Origin: Paracoccus haematequi
GTDB taxonomy: Bacteria > Pseudomonadota > Alphaproteobacteria > Rhodobacterales > Rhodobacteraceae
DNA: 64,000 nucleotides
Assembly (NCBI RefSeq): GCF_900631945.1
Contig: NZ_UZWE01000029.1
Span: 1 to 64,000, forward strand
Direction of reading: 5' to 3'
Part shown: positions 43,669 to 52,853 of the stretch, in pieces
How positions within the stretch are numbered: position 1 is the stretch's first letter
Layout of the letters: each line of letters begins with the position of its first letter
Notes under the pieces: model-generated
Told to the model about the DNA's origin: nothing
Databases searched by the model: none
What the model saw: only the letters and a program-made list of their open reading frames with translations
Position numbers and translations under genes: made by a program

Positions 43669-44399
43669 GCCGCCACCTCCGGGTAATGGGCGTTCGCGCG
43701 GTTCAGGTCTTCTTCCTGCGCGGGGTTGGGGACTTCAACGATGGCATCGACGAAGATGCCGGGCGTGACGACCGCTTCCGGGTCGATGCCGCCCGGCGCG
43801 ACCGCATGGCTGACCTGGACGATGGTGCGCGCCGCCGCCATCGCCATGATCGGCGCGAAGTTCCGCGCGGCCATGCGATAGGTCAGGTTGCCGAGGCTGT
43901 CGCCGGTTTCCGCCTTGATCAGCGCGAAGTCGGCCTTCAGCCAGCGTTCCTGCACATAGCTGCGCCCGTCGAATTCCGCGACCGGCTTGCCCTTTGCAAG
44001 GTCGGTGCCGAAGCCGGTCGGCGTATAGAAGGCCGGAATCCCCGCCCCGCCCGCGCGGATACGTTCGGCCAGCGTGCCCTGCGGAACCAGTTCCAGTTCG
44101 ATCTCTCCGGCCAGGTATTTCTCGGTGAAGACGCGTGGATCGGCGGATCGGGGGAAGGAACAGACCATCTTCGCGACCATGCCCTGTTCGATCATCGCCG
44201 CGATGCCGACATGGCCGTTGCCGGCGTTGTTGTTGATGACCGTCAGGGTCCTGGGGCTGCCGGTCGCCAGATAGCGGTCGATCAGCGCGTGGATCAGTTC
44301 GATCGGCGCGCCCGACCCGCCGAAGCCGCCGATCATCACCGTGGCGCCGTCGGGAATGTCGGCCACCGCCTGCGCCAGGTTTTCAATGCGTTTGTCCAT
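43665..44399 (-). CDS. pcaI: 3-oxoadipate CoA-transferase subunit A
   Basis: A 244-residue alpha subunit with the glycine-rich signature VMIGGFGGSGAP near residue 21 and GTLAERIRAGGAGIPAFYTPTGFGT near residue 108. First gene of the pcaIJF operon, divergent from the IclR regulator. Confidence 0.93.
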   Translation of the reverse strand: MDKRIENLAQAVADIPDGATVMIGGFGGSGAPIELIHALIDRYLATGSPRTLTVINNNAGNGHVGIAAMIEQGMVAKMVCSFPRSADPRVFTEKYLAGEIELELVPQGTLAERIRAGGAGIPAFYTPTGFGTDLAKGKPVAEFDGRSYVQERWLKADFALIKAETGDSLGNLTYRMAARNFAPIMAMAAARTIVQVSHAVAPGGIDPEAVVTPGIFVDAIVEVPNPAQEEDLNRANAHYPEVAA

Positions 44400-44504
44400 C
44401 GAATCCTCCTGCTTTCAGGCCCGGCATAGGACCGGCCGCGTCGTCGGACCAGCCGCTTCGTGCGCATCTTGACCTTTGTCCGCATTCTGCGCGATCCTGT
44501 GCGC

Positions 44505-45260
44505 ATGGCGAACAAGAACACCATCGGATCGCTTGCCAAGGGCCTGCGCGTGATCGAGGCGTTCACCGCCGACCACCCGCGCATGTCGATCTCGGACATC
44601 TCGGCGGCAACGGGCCTGGACCGCGCCACCGCCCGGCGCTGCCTGCTGACGCTGCACGACCTGGGCTATGCCGATTACGACGGCAAGTTCTTCACCCTGA
44701 CCGCCCGCGTCCTGCGGCTGGGCATGGGCGCACTTGCCGCGATGCCGCTGGCGCAGATGGTCCAGCCCTGGCTGGACCAGTTGTCCGAACGGATCGGCCA
44801 GTCCACATCCGTCTCGATCCTGGACGGGACCGAGATCGTCTATCTGGCCCGCGCGGCGCAGCGGCGGGTGATGTCCATCGGGTTGATGCCGGGATCGCGG
44901 CTGCCCGCGCATTGCACGTCGATGGGCCGGGTGCTGCTGGCCGCCCTGCCCGCCGACCGGGCGCGCGGCGTGGTCGAGGCGTCGGACCTGACGCCCCGCA
45001 CCCCGCACAGCCTGACCGACCCGGCCGAGATCATGGCCCGCGTGGACGCCGCCCGCCGCGACGGCTATGCGGTGATCGACCAGGAGGTCGAGCTGGGCCT
45101 GCGCTCCATCGCCGTGCCGCTGTTTTCCGCGCAGGGCCGGGTGGTGGCGGCGATCAATACCGGGGTGGCGGCGGTCCAGGCCGCGGCGGCGGATCTGGCG
45201 GGCCTGTATCTCGATCCGCTTCTCAAGGTGCAGGACGGGCTGCGGCGCGTGCTGCGCTAA
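44505..45260 (+). CDS. IclR-family regulator (PcaR/PcaU-like) of pcaIJF
   Basis: A 251-residue regulator with an N-terminal winged helix (SISDISAATGLDRATARRCLLTLHDLGY) and the IclR effector domain (SIAVPLFSAQGRVVAAINTG). It is divergent from pcaIJF, the arrangement of PcaR, which responds to 3-oxoadipate. GTGCGCAT occurs at 44460-44467 and again at 44499-44506, 39 bp apart, the second overlapping the start codon; this could be part of an autoregulatory site. The gene end overlaps otnC's stop by three bases. Confidence 0.85.
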   Translation: MANKNTIGSLAKGLRVIEAFTADHPRMSISDISAATGLDRATARRCLLTLHDLGYADYDGKFFTLTARVLRLGMGALAAMPLAQMVQPWLDQLSERIGQSTSVSILDGTEIVYLARAAQRRVMSIGLMPGSRLPAHCTSMGRVLLAALPADRARGVVEASDLTPRTPHSLTDPAEIMARVDAARRDGYAVIDQEVELGLRSIAVPLFSAQGRVVAAINTGVAAVQAAAADLAGLYLDPLLKVQDGLRRVLR

Positions 45261-45904
45261 TCGCCCCAGGCGATGTCGTGCAGGCGCACCAGGTCCGCCA
45301 CCTGTCCGGGCGTCAGCATCGCGGGCGTGGTGCCGCGCAGCAGCATCGCCAGCCGGGCGGTGGCCTCCAGTTCCTCGACGGCGTTGCAGGCGGCGTCCAG
45401 ATCCAGGCCCGCGACAACCGGGCCGTGATTGGCCAGCATCACCGCCGACCGCTTGCCCGCAAGGCCGCGCACCGCATCGCCGATGGCGGGATCGCCGGGG
45501 CGGAAATAGGGCAGCAGCTTCACCCGGCCCAGCTGCATGAAGGCATAGGGGGTGATCGGCGGCAGGAAATCGTCGGGGTCGGCGTCCGGCAAGGTGGACC
45601 AGGCGACCGAGTGGCAGGAATGCAGATGCACCACCGCCGCCGTGCGGTTGCGGGTTTCATAGAACGCGCTGTGCAGCGGCATTTCCTTGGTCGGCCTGTC
45701 GCCGCCGACATGCCTGCCCGCCGCGTCGAAGCGCGACAGCCGCGCCGGATCCAGACGGCCGAAGCTGGTCCCCGTGGGGCTGACCAGCAGCCCGCCGTCT
45801 TCGGTGCGCGCGCTGATATTGCCGGTGGACCCATGCGTCAGGCCCCGGTCGAACAGCGACTTCGCCAGCAGGCAGATCCGTTCGCGCAGGGCGGCCTCGC
45901 TCAT
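45257..45904 (-). CDS. otnC: 3-oxo-tetronate 4-phosphate decarboxylase (class II aldolase family)
   Basis: A 215-residue class II aldolase/adducin protein with the zinc ligands in VVHLHSCHS (HLH) and the distal His in LANHGPVVAG, and phosphate-binding GSTGNIS near the N-terminus. Next to a DUF1537 kinase it fits OtnC, which decarboxylates 3-oxo-tetronate 4-phosphate to dihydroxyacetone phosphate. A C5 branched substrate (as in OiaC) cannot be excluded. Start overlaps the kinase stop (ATGA). Confidence 0.85.
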   Translation of the reverse strand: MSEAALRERICLLAKSLFDRGLTHGSTGNISARTEDGGLLVSPTGTSFGRLDPARLSRFDAAGRHVGGDRPTKEMPLHSAFYETRNRTAAVVHLHSCHSVAWSTLPDADPDDFLPPITPYAFMQLGRVKLLPYFRPGDPAIGDAVRGLAGKRSAVMLANHGPVVAGLDLDAACNAVEELEATARLAMLLRGTTPAMLTPGQVADLVRLHDIAWGD

Positions 45905-47139
45905 CCCGCCAGCCTTTCTGCGGCCTTGGCGAAGAAATCCTCGGCGCCGAAATTGCCGGATTTCAGGGCCAGGACCAGGGTTTCGCCCGCCCGGATCGCG
46001 GGAACGCCGGGATCGATCTCGGGGCCGATCTCCAGCGTCTTGACCCCCAGCCCCTCGACCACCGCGCCCGAGGTCTCGCCCCCCGCGGTGATCAGGCGCG
46101 TGACGCCGCCCGCGACCAGCAGGCGCGCGCATTCGGCGAAGAAGGCGTCCAGCCTGTGGGCAACCGCCTCGGCCCCGTGGCGGGACTGCACGGCGCGCAC
46201 GGCATCGGGATCGGCCGAGGAATAGACCAGCGGCAGGCCCTTCTGCGACAGCGCCCAACCGGCGGCATCGCGCGCGGTGGTCCGGCCCGCCATCACCGCC
46301 TCGGGGTCGATCTCCATCGCCGGTTGGCCGTCCGCGACATGCCGCGCCACCTGCCCCCGCGTGGCGCGAGAGCAGGATCCCGACAGCGCCGCGACAGGCC
46401 CCGCCTGCCCGCGCCATTGCGGGCCCTCCGCCGACAGCAGCCCCTGGGCGCGGAAATTGCCGGGCAGGCCAAGCGCGATGCCCGATCCGCCGGTCAGCAG
46501 CACCTGATCGGCCACGGCTTGCCCCAGCACCACCAGATCCTGGTCCCGGATCGCGTCCGCCACCACGAAACGATGGTCCTGCGCCCGCAATGCGGCGCGC
46601 ACGGCCTCGGGCCCCTGCCAGACGGTCGCGGCGGGAACATGCCCCACCCCTTCCCGCGCCTGCAAAGCCAGCCAGCGGCGCAGGTCGGGGTCCGTCATCG
46701 GGGTCAGCGGGTGGTTCTCCATCCCGCTTTCCGACAGCAGCCGGTCGCCCACGAACAGGTGGCCCTGGAAGATCGTCCGTCCCGTCGCCGAGAAGGCCGG
46801 GCAGAAGATCACCCGGTCGGCCTTCAGCGCATCCGCCAAAGCCTCGGCCACCGGGCCGATATTGCCCTGCGGCGTGGAATCGAAGGTCGAGCAATACTTG
46901 AACAGGAACTGCCGACAGCCCTGCGCGCGCAGCCAGTCCAAGGCCTCCAGCGACAGGCGCACGGCCTCGGCCACCGGCATGGTGCGCGATTTCAGCGCGA
47001 CGATCCCGGCCTCGACATCGGGGGCGGCGGGGGTGGCCGGCGTGCCGGAATACTGCACCACCCGCATCCCCGCGCGGGTCAGCGTATTGCCCAGATCCGA
47101 CGATCCGGTGAAGTCGTCGCCGATGCAGCCCAGCAGCAT
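45901..47139 (-). CDS. otnK: 3-oxo-tetronate kinase (four-carbon acid sugar kinase, DUF1537)
   Basis: A 412-residue kinase with the N-terminal signature GCIGDDFTGSSDLGNTL, KYCSTFDSTPQGNIGP and the C-terminal nucleotide-binding TAGGETSGAVVEGLG and EIGPEIDPGVP. ATP-dependent phosphorylation at C4 of a 3-oxo-tetronate (or of a tetronate, as in D-threonate kinases). The neighbouring OtnC argues for the first, the PdxA2 gene in the same operon for the second. Confidence 0.9.
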   Translation of the reverse strand: MLLGCIGDDFTGSSDLGNTLTRAGMRVVQYSGTPATPAAPDVEAGIVALKSRTMPVAEAVRLSLEALDWLRAQGCRQFLFKYCSTFDSTPQGNIGPVAEALADALKADRVIFCPAFSATGRTIFQGHLFVGDRLLSESGMENHPLTPMTDPDLRRWLALQAREGVGHVPAATVWQGPEAVRAALRAQDHRFVVADAIRDQDLVVLGQAVADQVLLTGGSGIALGLPGNFRAQGLLSAEGPQWRGQAGPVAALSGSCSRATRGQVARHVADGQPAMEIDPEAVMAGRTTARDAAGWALSQKGLPLVYSSADPDAVRAVQSRHGAEAVAHRLDAFFAECARLLVAGGVTRLITAGGETSGAVVEGLGVKTLEIGPEIDPGVPAIRAGETLVLALKSGNFGAEDFFAKAAERLAG

Positions 47140-47140
47140 G

Positions 47141-48523
47141 TCAGGACCAGTCCGTCACGGCGTCCTGCGCGGCGCGCAGGCGGTACAGTTCAGAGTCCGT
47201 ATCCAGATCGACATCGCCGCAGAGGATCATCTGCCCCGCCTTCACATCCCGTTTCAACCGACGCCCCGACAGCAGGTAATAGGGAATCGGCGCATCATCG
47301 GCCAGCACCCGCGCAGGCGTCATCCGGCCCGAGACATGGGCGATGGTGTGGTGATGCCCCTCGGCCACCAGCAACGATCCGGCGGACAGGTCGGCATCGG
47401 CATGGGCGGTCAGATCCATCACCGGGCGCGGTTTCTCGGCCCCCGAGGACACGCCCAGCAGCGCGGCCTCGAAGACGGTGGTCGCGGCTTCCATGCCCAG
47501 CAGGTGGCGCGGCAGGCCGATCATCGCGGTGCGGCCGTTACGGGCGACGACATGGCCCTTGTCGCGCAGCATCGCCCAGGTCTCGTCATCCTCGCAGGCG
47601 ACGGTGACGAAGACCCCGCCCGCGAAGCTGGGTTCCCCCGGCAGGCGCAGGCAGTTGAACACGTCAAGCTGCCCCTGCCCGGTCAGCAGACCGCCATCGG
47701 CGGCGGGCGCCATCAGGTCGGCCAGTTCGGTGATCCGGGCGATGGGGGCGTGGTAATCGGGACGGTCGGGCGCCATGTTCAGGGCGTTCGCGACCACGAC
47801 CATCTCGCACAGGTCGGGCACGGCGCGCTGCGGCAGCGGCACCAGGCGGGCGCGGGCGGCCACGACCTGTGACCAGGGGCGGTCGCCCGCATCGACCCAA
47901 TCGCCAAAGCCCGGCGCGTCCACGGTGACGCCGTTGCTGGTGATCTCGTCCGTGGCGGGGTTGAAGACGAAATCGTATTCGCTGGACTTGCCCGCCGCGA
48001 CGATCCGCAGCCCGATCACCTGCGCCCAGGTGGCAAGCCCGATCAGCAGGCTGGGCTGGTCGCCGTCGATGGGCGAACAGACGACACCCCGTTCCGCCGC
48101 CATCCGCGCCAGGATCGGCCCGGCCACGCTGTCGGTTTCCTTGGTGACCATCACGACATGCTTGCCCGCCCGGATGGCAAGCCGCGCGTGACGGGCGCCG
48201 GCCTCGGGGTTGCCGGTGGCTTCCAGCACCACGTCCACGGGCAGGTCCGCCACCACCGCCAGATCGGCGGCGGCGATCGCCCGTCCCGCGTCCCAGGCGG
48301 CGCGGGCAGCCGCCGGGTCAGCGCATTCGGCGATGTCCGTCACCCCGACCGAGGCCAGGACCCCCGCCGCCGTGGCCGCATCGCGGTCCACCGCCACGCG
48401 GCAGGCCAGCCCCTTCACATGACGCGCCTGCGCCAGGAAGCTGCGCCCGAAGCCGCCGGTGCCGACGATGACGCATTCGACCGTCCGGGCATCCAGCCCG
48501 GCGAAATAGCGATGATGGTTCAT
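47141..48523 (-). CDS. SAF-domain NAD(P)-dependent dehydrogenase (homoserine-dehydrogenase-like)
   Basis: A 460-residue protein: an N-terminal NAD(P) fold (VECVIVGTGGFGRSFLAQA, with VVLEATGNPEAG and KHVVMVTKETD), a central substrate domain, and a C-terminal SAF domain (RRLKRDVKAGQMILCGDVDLDTDSELYRLR). Such proteins recur in sugar-acid loci next to DUF1537 kinases and are suspected to oxidise or oxido-isomerise the acid sugar before phosphorylation. It may fill the role of a tetronate dehydrogenase here. Substrate is unknown. Confidence 0.78.
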   Translation of the reverse strand: MNHHRYFAGLDARTVECVIVGTGGFGRSFLAQARHVKGLACRVAVDRDAATAAGVLASVGVTDIAECADPAAARAAWDAGRAIAAADLAVVADLPVDVVLEATGNPEAGARHARLAIRAGKHVVMVTKETDSVAGPILARMAAERGVVCSPIDGDQPSLLIGLATWAQVIGLRIVAAGKSSEYDFVFNPATDEITSNGVTVDAPGFGDWVDAGDRPWSQVVAARARLVPLPQRAVPDLCEMVVVANALNMAPDRPDYHAPIARITELADLMAPAADGGLLTGQGQLDVFNCLRLPGEPSFAGGVFVTVACEDDETWAMLRDKGHVVARNGRTAMIGLPRHLLGMEAATTVFEAALLGVSSGAEKPRPVMDLTAHADADLSAGSLLVAEGHHHTIAHVSGRMTPARVLADDAPIPYYLLSGRRLKRDVKAGQMILCGDVDLDTDSELYRLRAAQDAVTDWS

Positions 48524-48532
48524 GGTATTCCC

Positions 48533-50038
48533 TTATTCGACAGGCACCCGGCGCCGGAAGCGCGATCCGAAAGCCATCAGCTTGGGCAGCACCAGAAGCG
48601 CGATGCCGACCGCCATGATCCCGCTGACCAGCGGATTCGAGAAGAAGATCCCCAGCGACCCGTCCGACAGCAGCATCGACTGATGGAAGGCGTTTTCCGC
48701 CTTGTGGCCCAGCACCATCGCCAGGACCAGCGGCGCCAGCGGGTAATCCAGGCGGCTGAACAGGTATCCGACCAGGCCGAAGATCAGCACCAGCCACAGA
48801 TCGAAGGTCGCGTTCGACACCGTATAGGCGCCGACGAAGCAGATCGCGACGATCATCGGGCCGATGATGGTGAAGGGGATGCGCAGCAGCGCCGCGAACA
48901 TCGGCACGGTCGCCAGCACCAGCACGACGCCGATCAGGTTCGACACATACATGCTGGCGATCAGGCCCCAGACGAAATCCGGTTGCGTCGCGAACAGCAT
49001 CGGTCCCGGCGTCAGGCCCCAGATCATCAGCCCGCCCATCATCACGGCGGCGGTGGCGGACGACGGCACCCCAAGCGCCAGCATCGGCAGCATCGCGCAG
49101 GAACCCGCGCTGTGGTCGGCCGTTTCCGGCGCGACGATGCCTTCCGGGCGGCCGGTGCCGAAGGGCGCGCCCTTGCGGCTGGATGACCGGGCGATGCCAT
49201 AGGACATGAAGGACGCGGCGGTCGGCCCGCCCGGCGTGATGCCCATCCAGATGCCGATCAGGCCCGACCGGATATAGGTCGCCCAGTATCGCGGCAGTTC
49301 CGCAATGGTCTTGAACACGTCGCGCAGATCGATCTTGGACGCCACGCCGCGGAAGCGCAGTCCCTCCTGCACGGTGGACAGCAGTTCGCCGATGCCGAAC
49401 AACCCGATCACGACGACCAGGAAGCTGATGCCGCCCAGCAGATCCTCGAAGCCGAAGGTCAGGCGGATGGATCCGGTCACGCTGTCCATGCCGACGGATG
49501 CCAGCAGCAGGCCCGCCGCCAGCGACACCAGCGTCTTCATGGGCGCGGCGCTGCCCATGCCGACGAAGGCGGCGAAGGCCAGGAAATAGACCGCGAAATA
49601 TTCCGGCGCGCCGAAGCGCAGCGCGAAGTTCGACGCCCAGCCCGCCAGCAGGGTGATGACGATCACGCCCAGCAGCGCGCCGAAGCCCGCCGACATGAAG
49701 GCCAGGGTCAGCGCGCGGGTCGATTGCCCCGCCCGCGCCATGGGATAGCCGTCGAAGGTGGTGGCGACCGACGACGGCTCGCCCGGAATGTTGAACAGGA
49801 TCGAGGTGGTCGATCCGCCGAACAGCGCCCCCCAGTACATCGACGACAGCAGGATGATGGCCGAGGTCGGGTCAAGCGCGAAGGTCAGCGGGATCAGCAG
49901 CGACACGCCGTTCGGCGCGCCCAGGCCCGGCAGCACGCCGACGATCAGCCCCATCAGCACGCCGCCGACCATCAGCATCAGGTGCATCGGCGTGATGGCG
50001 ACGCCGAAGCCATGCATCAGAAGATCAAAGTTTCCCAT
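48533..50038 (-). CDS. tctA: Tripartite tricarboxylate transporter, large permease (second system)
   Basis: A 501-residue TctA protein with about 12 helices and the signatures GVLPGLGAPNGVSLLIPLTF, YWGALFGGSTTSILFNIPGEPSS and ETADHSAGSCAMLPMLALGVPSSATAAVMM. Distinct in sequence from the TctA at 38118. Located within the C4 sugar-acid operon, so an aldonic acid is its likely substrate. Confidence 0.94.
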   Translation of the reverse strand: MGNFDLLMHGFGVAITPMHLMLMVGGVLMGLIVGVLPGLGAPNGVSLLIPLTFALDPTSAIILLSSMYWGALFGGSTTSILFNIPGEPSSVATTFDGYPMARAGQSTRALTLAFMSAGFGALLGVIVITLLAGWASNFALRFGAPEYFAVYFLAFAAFVGMGSAAPMKTLVSLAAGLLLASVGMDSVTGSIRLTFGFEDLLGGISFLVVVIGLFGIGELLSTVQEGLRFRGVASKIDLRDVFKTIAELPRYWATYIRSGLIGIWMGITPGGPTAASFMSYGIARSSSRKGAPFGTGRPEGIVAPETADHSAGSCAMLPMLALGVPSSATAAVMMGGLMIWGLTPGPMLFATQPDFVWGLIASMYVSNLIGVVLVLATVPMFAALLRIPFTIIGPMIVAICFVGAYTVSNATFDLWLVLIFGLVGYLFSRLDYPLAPLVLAMVLGHKAENAFHQSMLLSDGSLGIFFSNPLVSGIMAVGIALLVLPKLMAFGSRFRRRVPVE

Positions 50039-50050
50039 GCGCCCGCCCCT

Positions 50051-50563
50051 TTAGTAGATGCCCAGAAGCGGCTCGATCGGGCCCTTCAGCAGCGGAATCT
50101 TGAAGATGACCTCGAAGATCACGTACAGCGCGAGCGCGAAGCCCGCGCCCGTGCCAAGCGCCAGCGGCAGGCGGTATCCGCCCTGACGCCACGCGCTCCA
50201 GGTGATGTAGAGGATCGAGCCGACATAGATGCCCATGGTCAGGGTGACGACCACGAAGGCCAGCAGGGCGGCGATGAAGATGCCCAGGCGGCGGGCGCGT
50301 TCGCCGTCCAGAAACGGCTCGTCGGCCTCTCCGCCAGCGGCAAGATGGGCCTGCGCCCGGCGATGATGGATGAAGGCGGCGACCAGGTTCCACAGGCTTG
50401 CGCCGATCAGGATCAGGCCGACATAGAACGGGAAATACCCCGCCTCGGGACCGCTTTCGGTCCAGCCATGGCCCAGTTCGTTCGCCCCGACGACGCCCGC
50501 CACGCCCAGAAGCCCGGTTGCGACGGCGGTGCCCAGTTCGGCATGAAAGACTTTGACGGTCAT
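50051..50563 (-). CDS. tctB: Tripartite tricarboxylate transporter, small permease TctB (second system)
   Basis: A 170-residue protein with four hydrophobic helices and the usual TctB ending IFKIPLLKGPIEPLLGIY. Start at 50563 is preceded by GAGAGGATGAC. Thirteen bases upstream of the permease gene. Confidence 0.88.
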   Translation of the reverse strand: MTVKVFHAELGTAVATGLLGVAGVVGANELGHGWTESGPEAGYFPFYVGLILIGASLWNLVAAFIHHRRAQAHLAAGGEADEPFLDGERARRLGIFIAALLAFVVVTLTMGIYVGSILYITWSAWRQGGYRLPLALGTGAGFALALYVIFEVIFKIPLLKGPIEPLLGIY

Positions 50564-50624
50564 CCTCTCCCCCCTGTTCTGGTGGTCATGGCCCGCGCCG
50601 GGATCCGGCGCGGGCCGGTCGTGC

Positions 50625-51617
50625 TTATTTCGCGGTCCAGCCCTCGGCCTCGAAGACCTTGACGGCATTGCCTTCGCTGGTCTCGATGAACTTGGCCAGC
50701 TCGTCGCCGGTCAGGAAGCTTGCCGATTGCGAGGTCTTGGCCAGGTATTCCTTCCAGGCATCGCTTTCGGCGACCTTTTGCAGCGCGGCCTCGTAATAGG
50801 CCAGCACGTCGGGCTCGGTCCCGGCGGGCAGCCAGACGGTGCGCGGCATCTGATAGCTGTCGATCTCCAGCCCCTGTTCCTTGCAGGTGGGGATGTCGTG
50901 CCAGCCCATGTCGCCGCTGATCGGGGCGCTTTCCGCCATCCGCTGCGGCGCGAAGACGCACAGCGGCCGGACCGCCCCGGCCTGCCACTGGCCCGCGTTC
51001 TCGTTGGGGTTGTTCACGTTGGCCGCCACATGGCCGCCGGCCAGCTGCACGCCGACCTCGCCGCCGCCGTTGAAGGGGATATACTTGAAATCCGCGCCGG
51101 TGGTCTGTTCGATCAGCGCGACCAGGGTTTCGTCGGTATCCTTGGACTGGCTGCCGCCGAAGGGAATGGTGCCCGGCGCGTCCTTGGCGGCGTTCACCAG
51201 ATCCATCACCGTCTGATAGGGGCTGTCGGCCTTGACCCAGACCAGGAATTCGTCAAGCGCAAGCGCCGCCACGGGCTGCAAATCCTCGACCGTATAGGCC
51301 AGCTTGGCGACATGCGGCAGCAGATAGACGTTGTTCGTGCCGAAGATCAGCTTGTGCGGGTCGCCGTCGTTCTGGCGGGCATAGAGGAAGGCCTCGGCCC
51401 CCGATCCGCCGCCCTTGTTCAGCACGACGACGGGATTGTCGATGATCCCGTCGCGGGTCAGGATCGCCTGGATGGTGCGGGCAAAGTTGTCGGTGCCGCC
51501 GCCCGCGCCGGACGCGACGACGAATTCGATGGGACGGCTGGGCGCCCATTCGGCCTGGGCCGGGACAGCCAGCAGCAGCGCGGTCGCGGCCAGAAGGCCG
51601 GTCTTGATCGTGGTCAT
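50625..51617 (-). CDS. tctC: Tripartite tricarboxylate transporter, substrate-binding protein TctC (second system)
   Basis: A 330-residue periplasmic protein with a signal peptide ending VPAQA (about residue 22) and Bug-family segments FVVASGAGGGTDNFARTIQAIL and NKGGGSGAEAFLYAR. Unlike typical TctC proteins it has Cys residues in RPLCVF and IPTCKEQG. Second gene of the pdxA2-led operon. Confidence 0.9.
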   Translation of the reverse strand: MTTIKTGLLAATALLLAVPAQAEWAPSRPIEFVVASGAGGGTDNFARTIQAILTRDGIIDNPVVVLNKGGGSGAEAFLYARQNDGDPHKLIFGTNNVYLLPHVAKLAYTVEDLQPVAALALDEFLVWVKADSPYQTVMDLVNAAKDAPGTIPFGGSQSKDTDETLVALIEQTTGADFKYIPFNGGGEVGVQLAGGHVAANVNNPNENAGQWQAGAVRPLCVFAPQRMAESAPISGDMGWHDIPTCKEQGLEIDSYQMPRTVWLPAGTEPDVLAYYEAALQKVAESDAWKEYLAKTSQSASFLTGDELAKFIETSEGNAVKVFEAEGWTAK

Positions 51618-51672
51618 GGGTTTCCTCCTCCGGGGATGAACCGGCCCCCGACCGGGGACCGGGAAAACGGGT

Positions 51673-52734
51673 CTATTCGGCGACAAGCGCGGCCGCGCCC
51701 TCGACCCCGGCCGTGGCCCAGTCGGCGGGCAGCGGCTGCGGGTCGCGGGCGGGGTTCAGTTTCGCAAGGCGCGCGCCCAGCAGCGCCGCCTGCATCGTGG
51801 CGCCCAGGTCGGCCTTGCCCTGGCCCGCGATGTCGAAGGCGGTGCCATGGGCCGGGGTGACGATCGGGAAGCCGTAACCGGCGATCAGCGTGACGCCGCG
51901 GTCGAAGCCCATCAGCTTCATCGCGATCTGGCCCTGGTCGTGATACATGGTCAGCACAGCGTCGAATTCGCCGCGCACAGCGCGCACGAACACGGTGTCG
52001 GACGGGATCGGTCCCTTGGCGTCGATGCCCTCGGCCACGCCAGCGGCGACGGCGGGGGCGATGATGTCGTCATCCTCGGTCCCGAAATTCCGGCCGTCGC
52101 CCGCATGGGGGTTCAGCGCCGCCACGCCAATGCGCGGGTTCGGCTTGCCCGCCCCGGTCATCACCTCATGGGTCAGGCGCAGGCTGCCAAGGATCCGCTC
52201 CACGCTCATCCGGCCGGCGACTTCGCTCAGCGGGATGTGGGACGTGACGCGGGCGTTCCAGACCTCTTCCAGCACGTTGAATTCGCGGCCCGAACGGTCG
52301 GTGTCCAGAACGCGGTCGATGAAGCCGATCTCGTCGATATAGGACGGACGGGCCAGGCGCATGGAATGCTTGTTGAAGGGCGTGAACATCACCGCATCGG
52401 CGATGCCCGCGCGGGCCAGCCGCAGCACGGCGGCGAAGTTCTGCAACGACGCCGCGCCGGTTTCCGGGCTGGACTGGCCCAGCGTCACCCTGTCCGCCGG
52501 GATATTGCCCAGATCGACCAGAACATGGCCCGAGGGCAGACCCTCGGCGACCCGGTCCGGCGCGACCACCGGCAGGTCCAGCGTCACCCCGGCATGAGTC
52601 GCGCCCATCTTCAGCACGCTGGCGTCACCCACCACCACGATGTCGTTGTCCTGCATCGCCGGATCGGCCAGCAGCCTGGCCGCCAGTTCCGGCCCGACGC
52701 CACCCGCGTCGCCGATTGCCAAAGCTATGCGCAT
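51673..52734 (-). CDS. pdxA2: PdxA2-type 4-phospho-tetronate dehydrogenase
   Basis: A 353-residue protein of the PdxA family, with metal-binding His in SHIPL, HEVMTG and MYHDQGQIAMKLMGFDRGVTLIAGYGFPIVTPAHGTAFDIAGQG. PdxA2 oxidises D-threonate or D-erythronate 4-phosphate, giving dihydroxyacetone phosphate and CO2, instead of making pyridoxal phosphate. The operon with a DUF1537 kinase and a TTT importer supports that role. It is the first gene of its transcript, behind a clear GntR-type operator. Confidence 0.87.
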   Translation of the reverse strand: MRIALAIGDAGGVGPELAARLLADPAMQDNDIVVVGDASVLKMGATHAGVTLDLPVVAPDRVAEGLPSGHVLVDLGNIPADRVTLGQSSPETGAASLQNFAAVLRLARAGIADAVMFTPFNKHSMRLARPSYIDEIGFIDRVLDTDRSGREFNVLEEVWNARVTSHIPLSEVAGRMSVERILGSLRLTHEVMTGAGKPNPRIGVAALNPHAGDGRNFGTEDDDIIAPAVAAGVAEGIDAKGPIPSDTVFVRAVRGEFDAVLTMYHDQGQIAMKLMGFDRGVTLIAGYGFPIVTPAHGTAFDIAGQGKADLGATMQAALLGARLAKLNPARDPQPLPADWATAGVEGAAALVAE

Positions 52735-52755
52735 GATTCCCGTCCTCTATGTAAC

Positions 52756-52771
52756 ATTCTGTATGCAGAAT
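52756..52771. promoter_or_regulatory. GntR-type operator ATTCTGTATGCAGAAT upstream of pdxA2
   Basis: Perfect 6 bp arms ATTCTG and CAGAAT around TATG, 22 bases upstream of the pdxA2 start. The core CTGTATGCAG recurs at 55616-55631 in front of the divergent TIM-barrel and GntR genes. Most likely bound by the GntR protein encoded at 55698-56384. Confidence 0.7.
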
Positions 52772-52853
52772 TTTGCATCGGGTCCACTCGATTTTGCCCG
52801 ATGCCGCCTGTCGAAAGGGACAGGCGCGGATCGGCGCCTGTCCCGGAATTGCC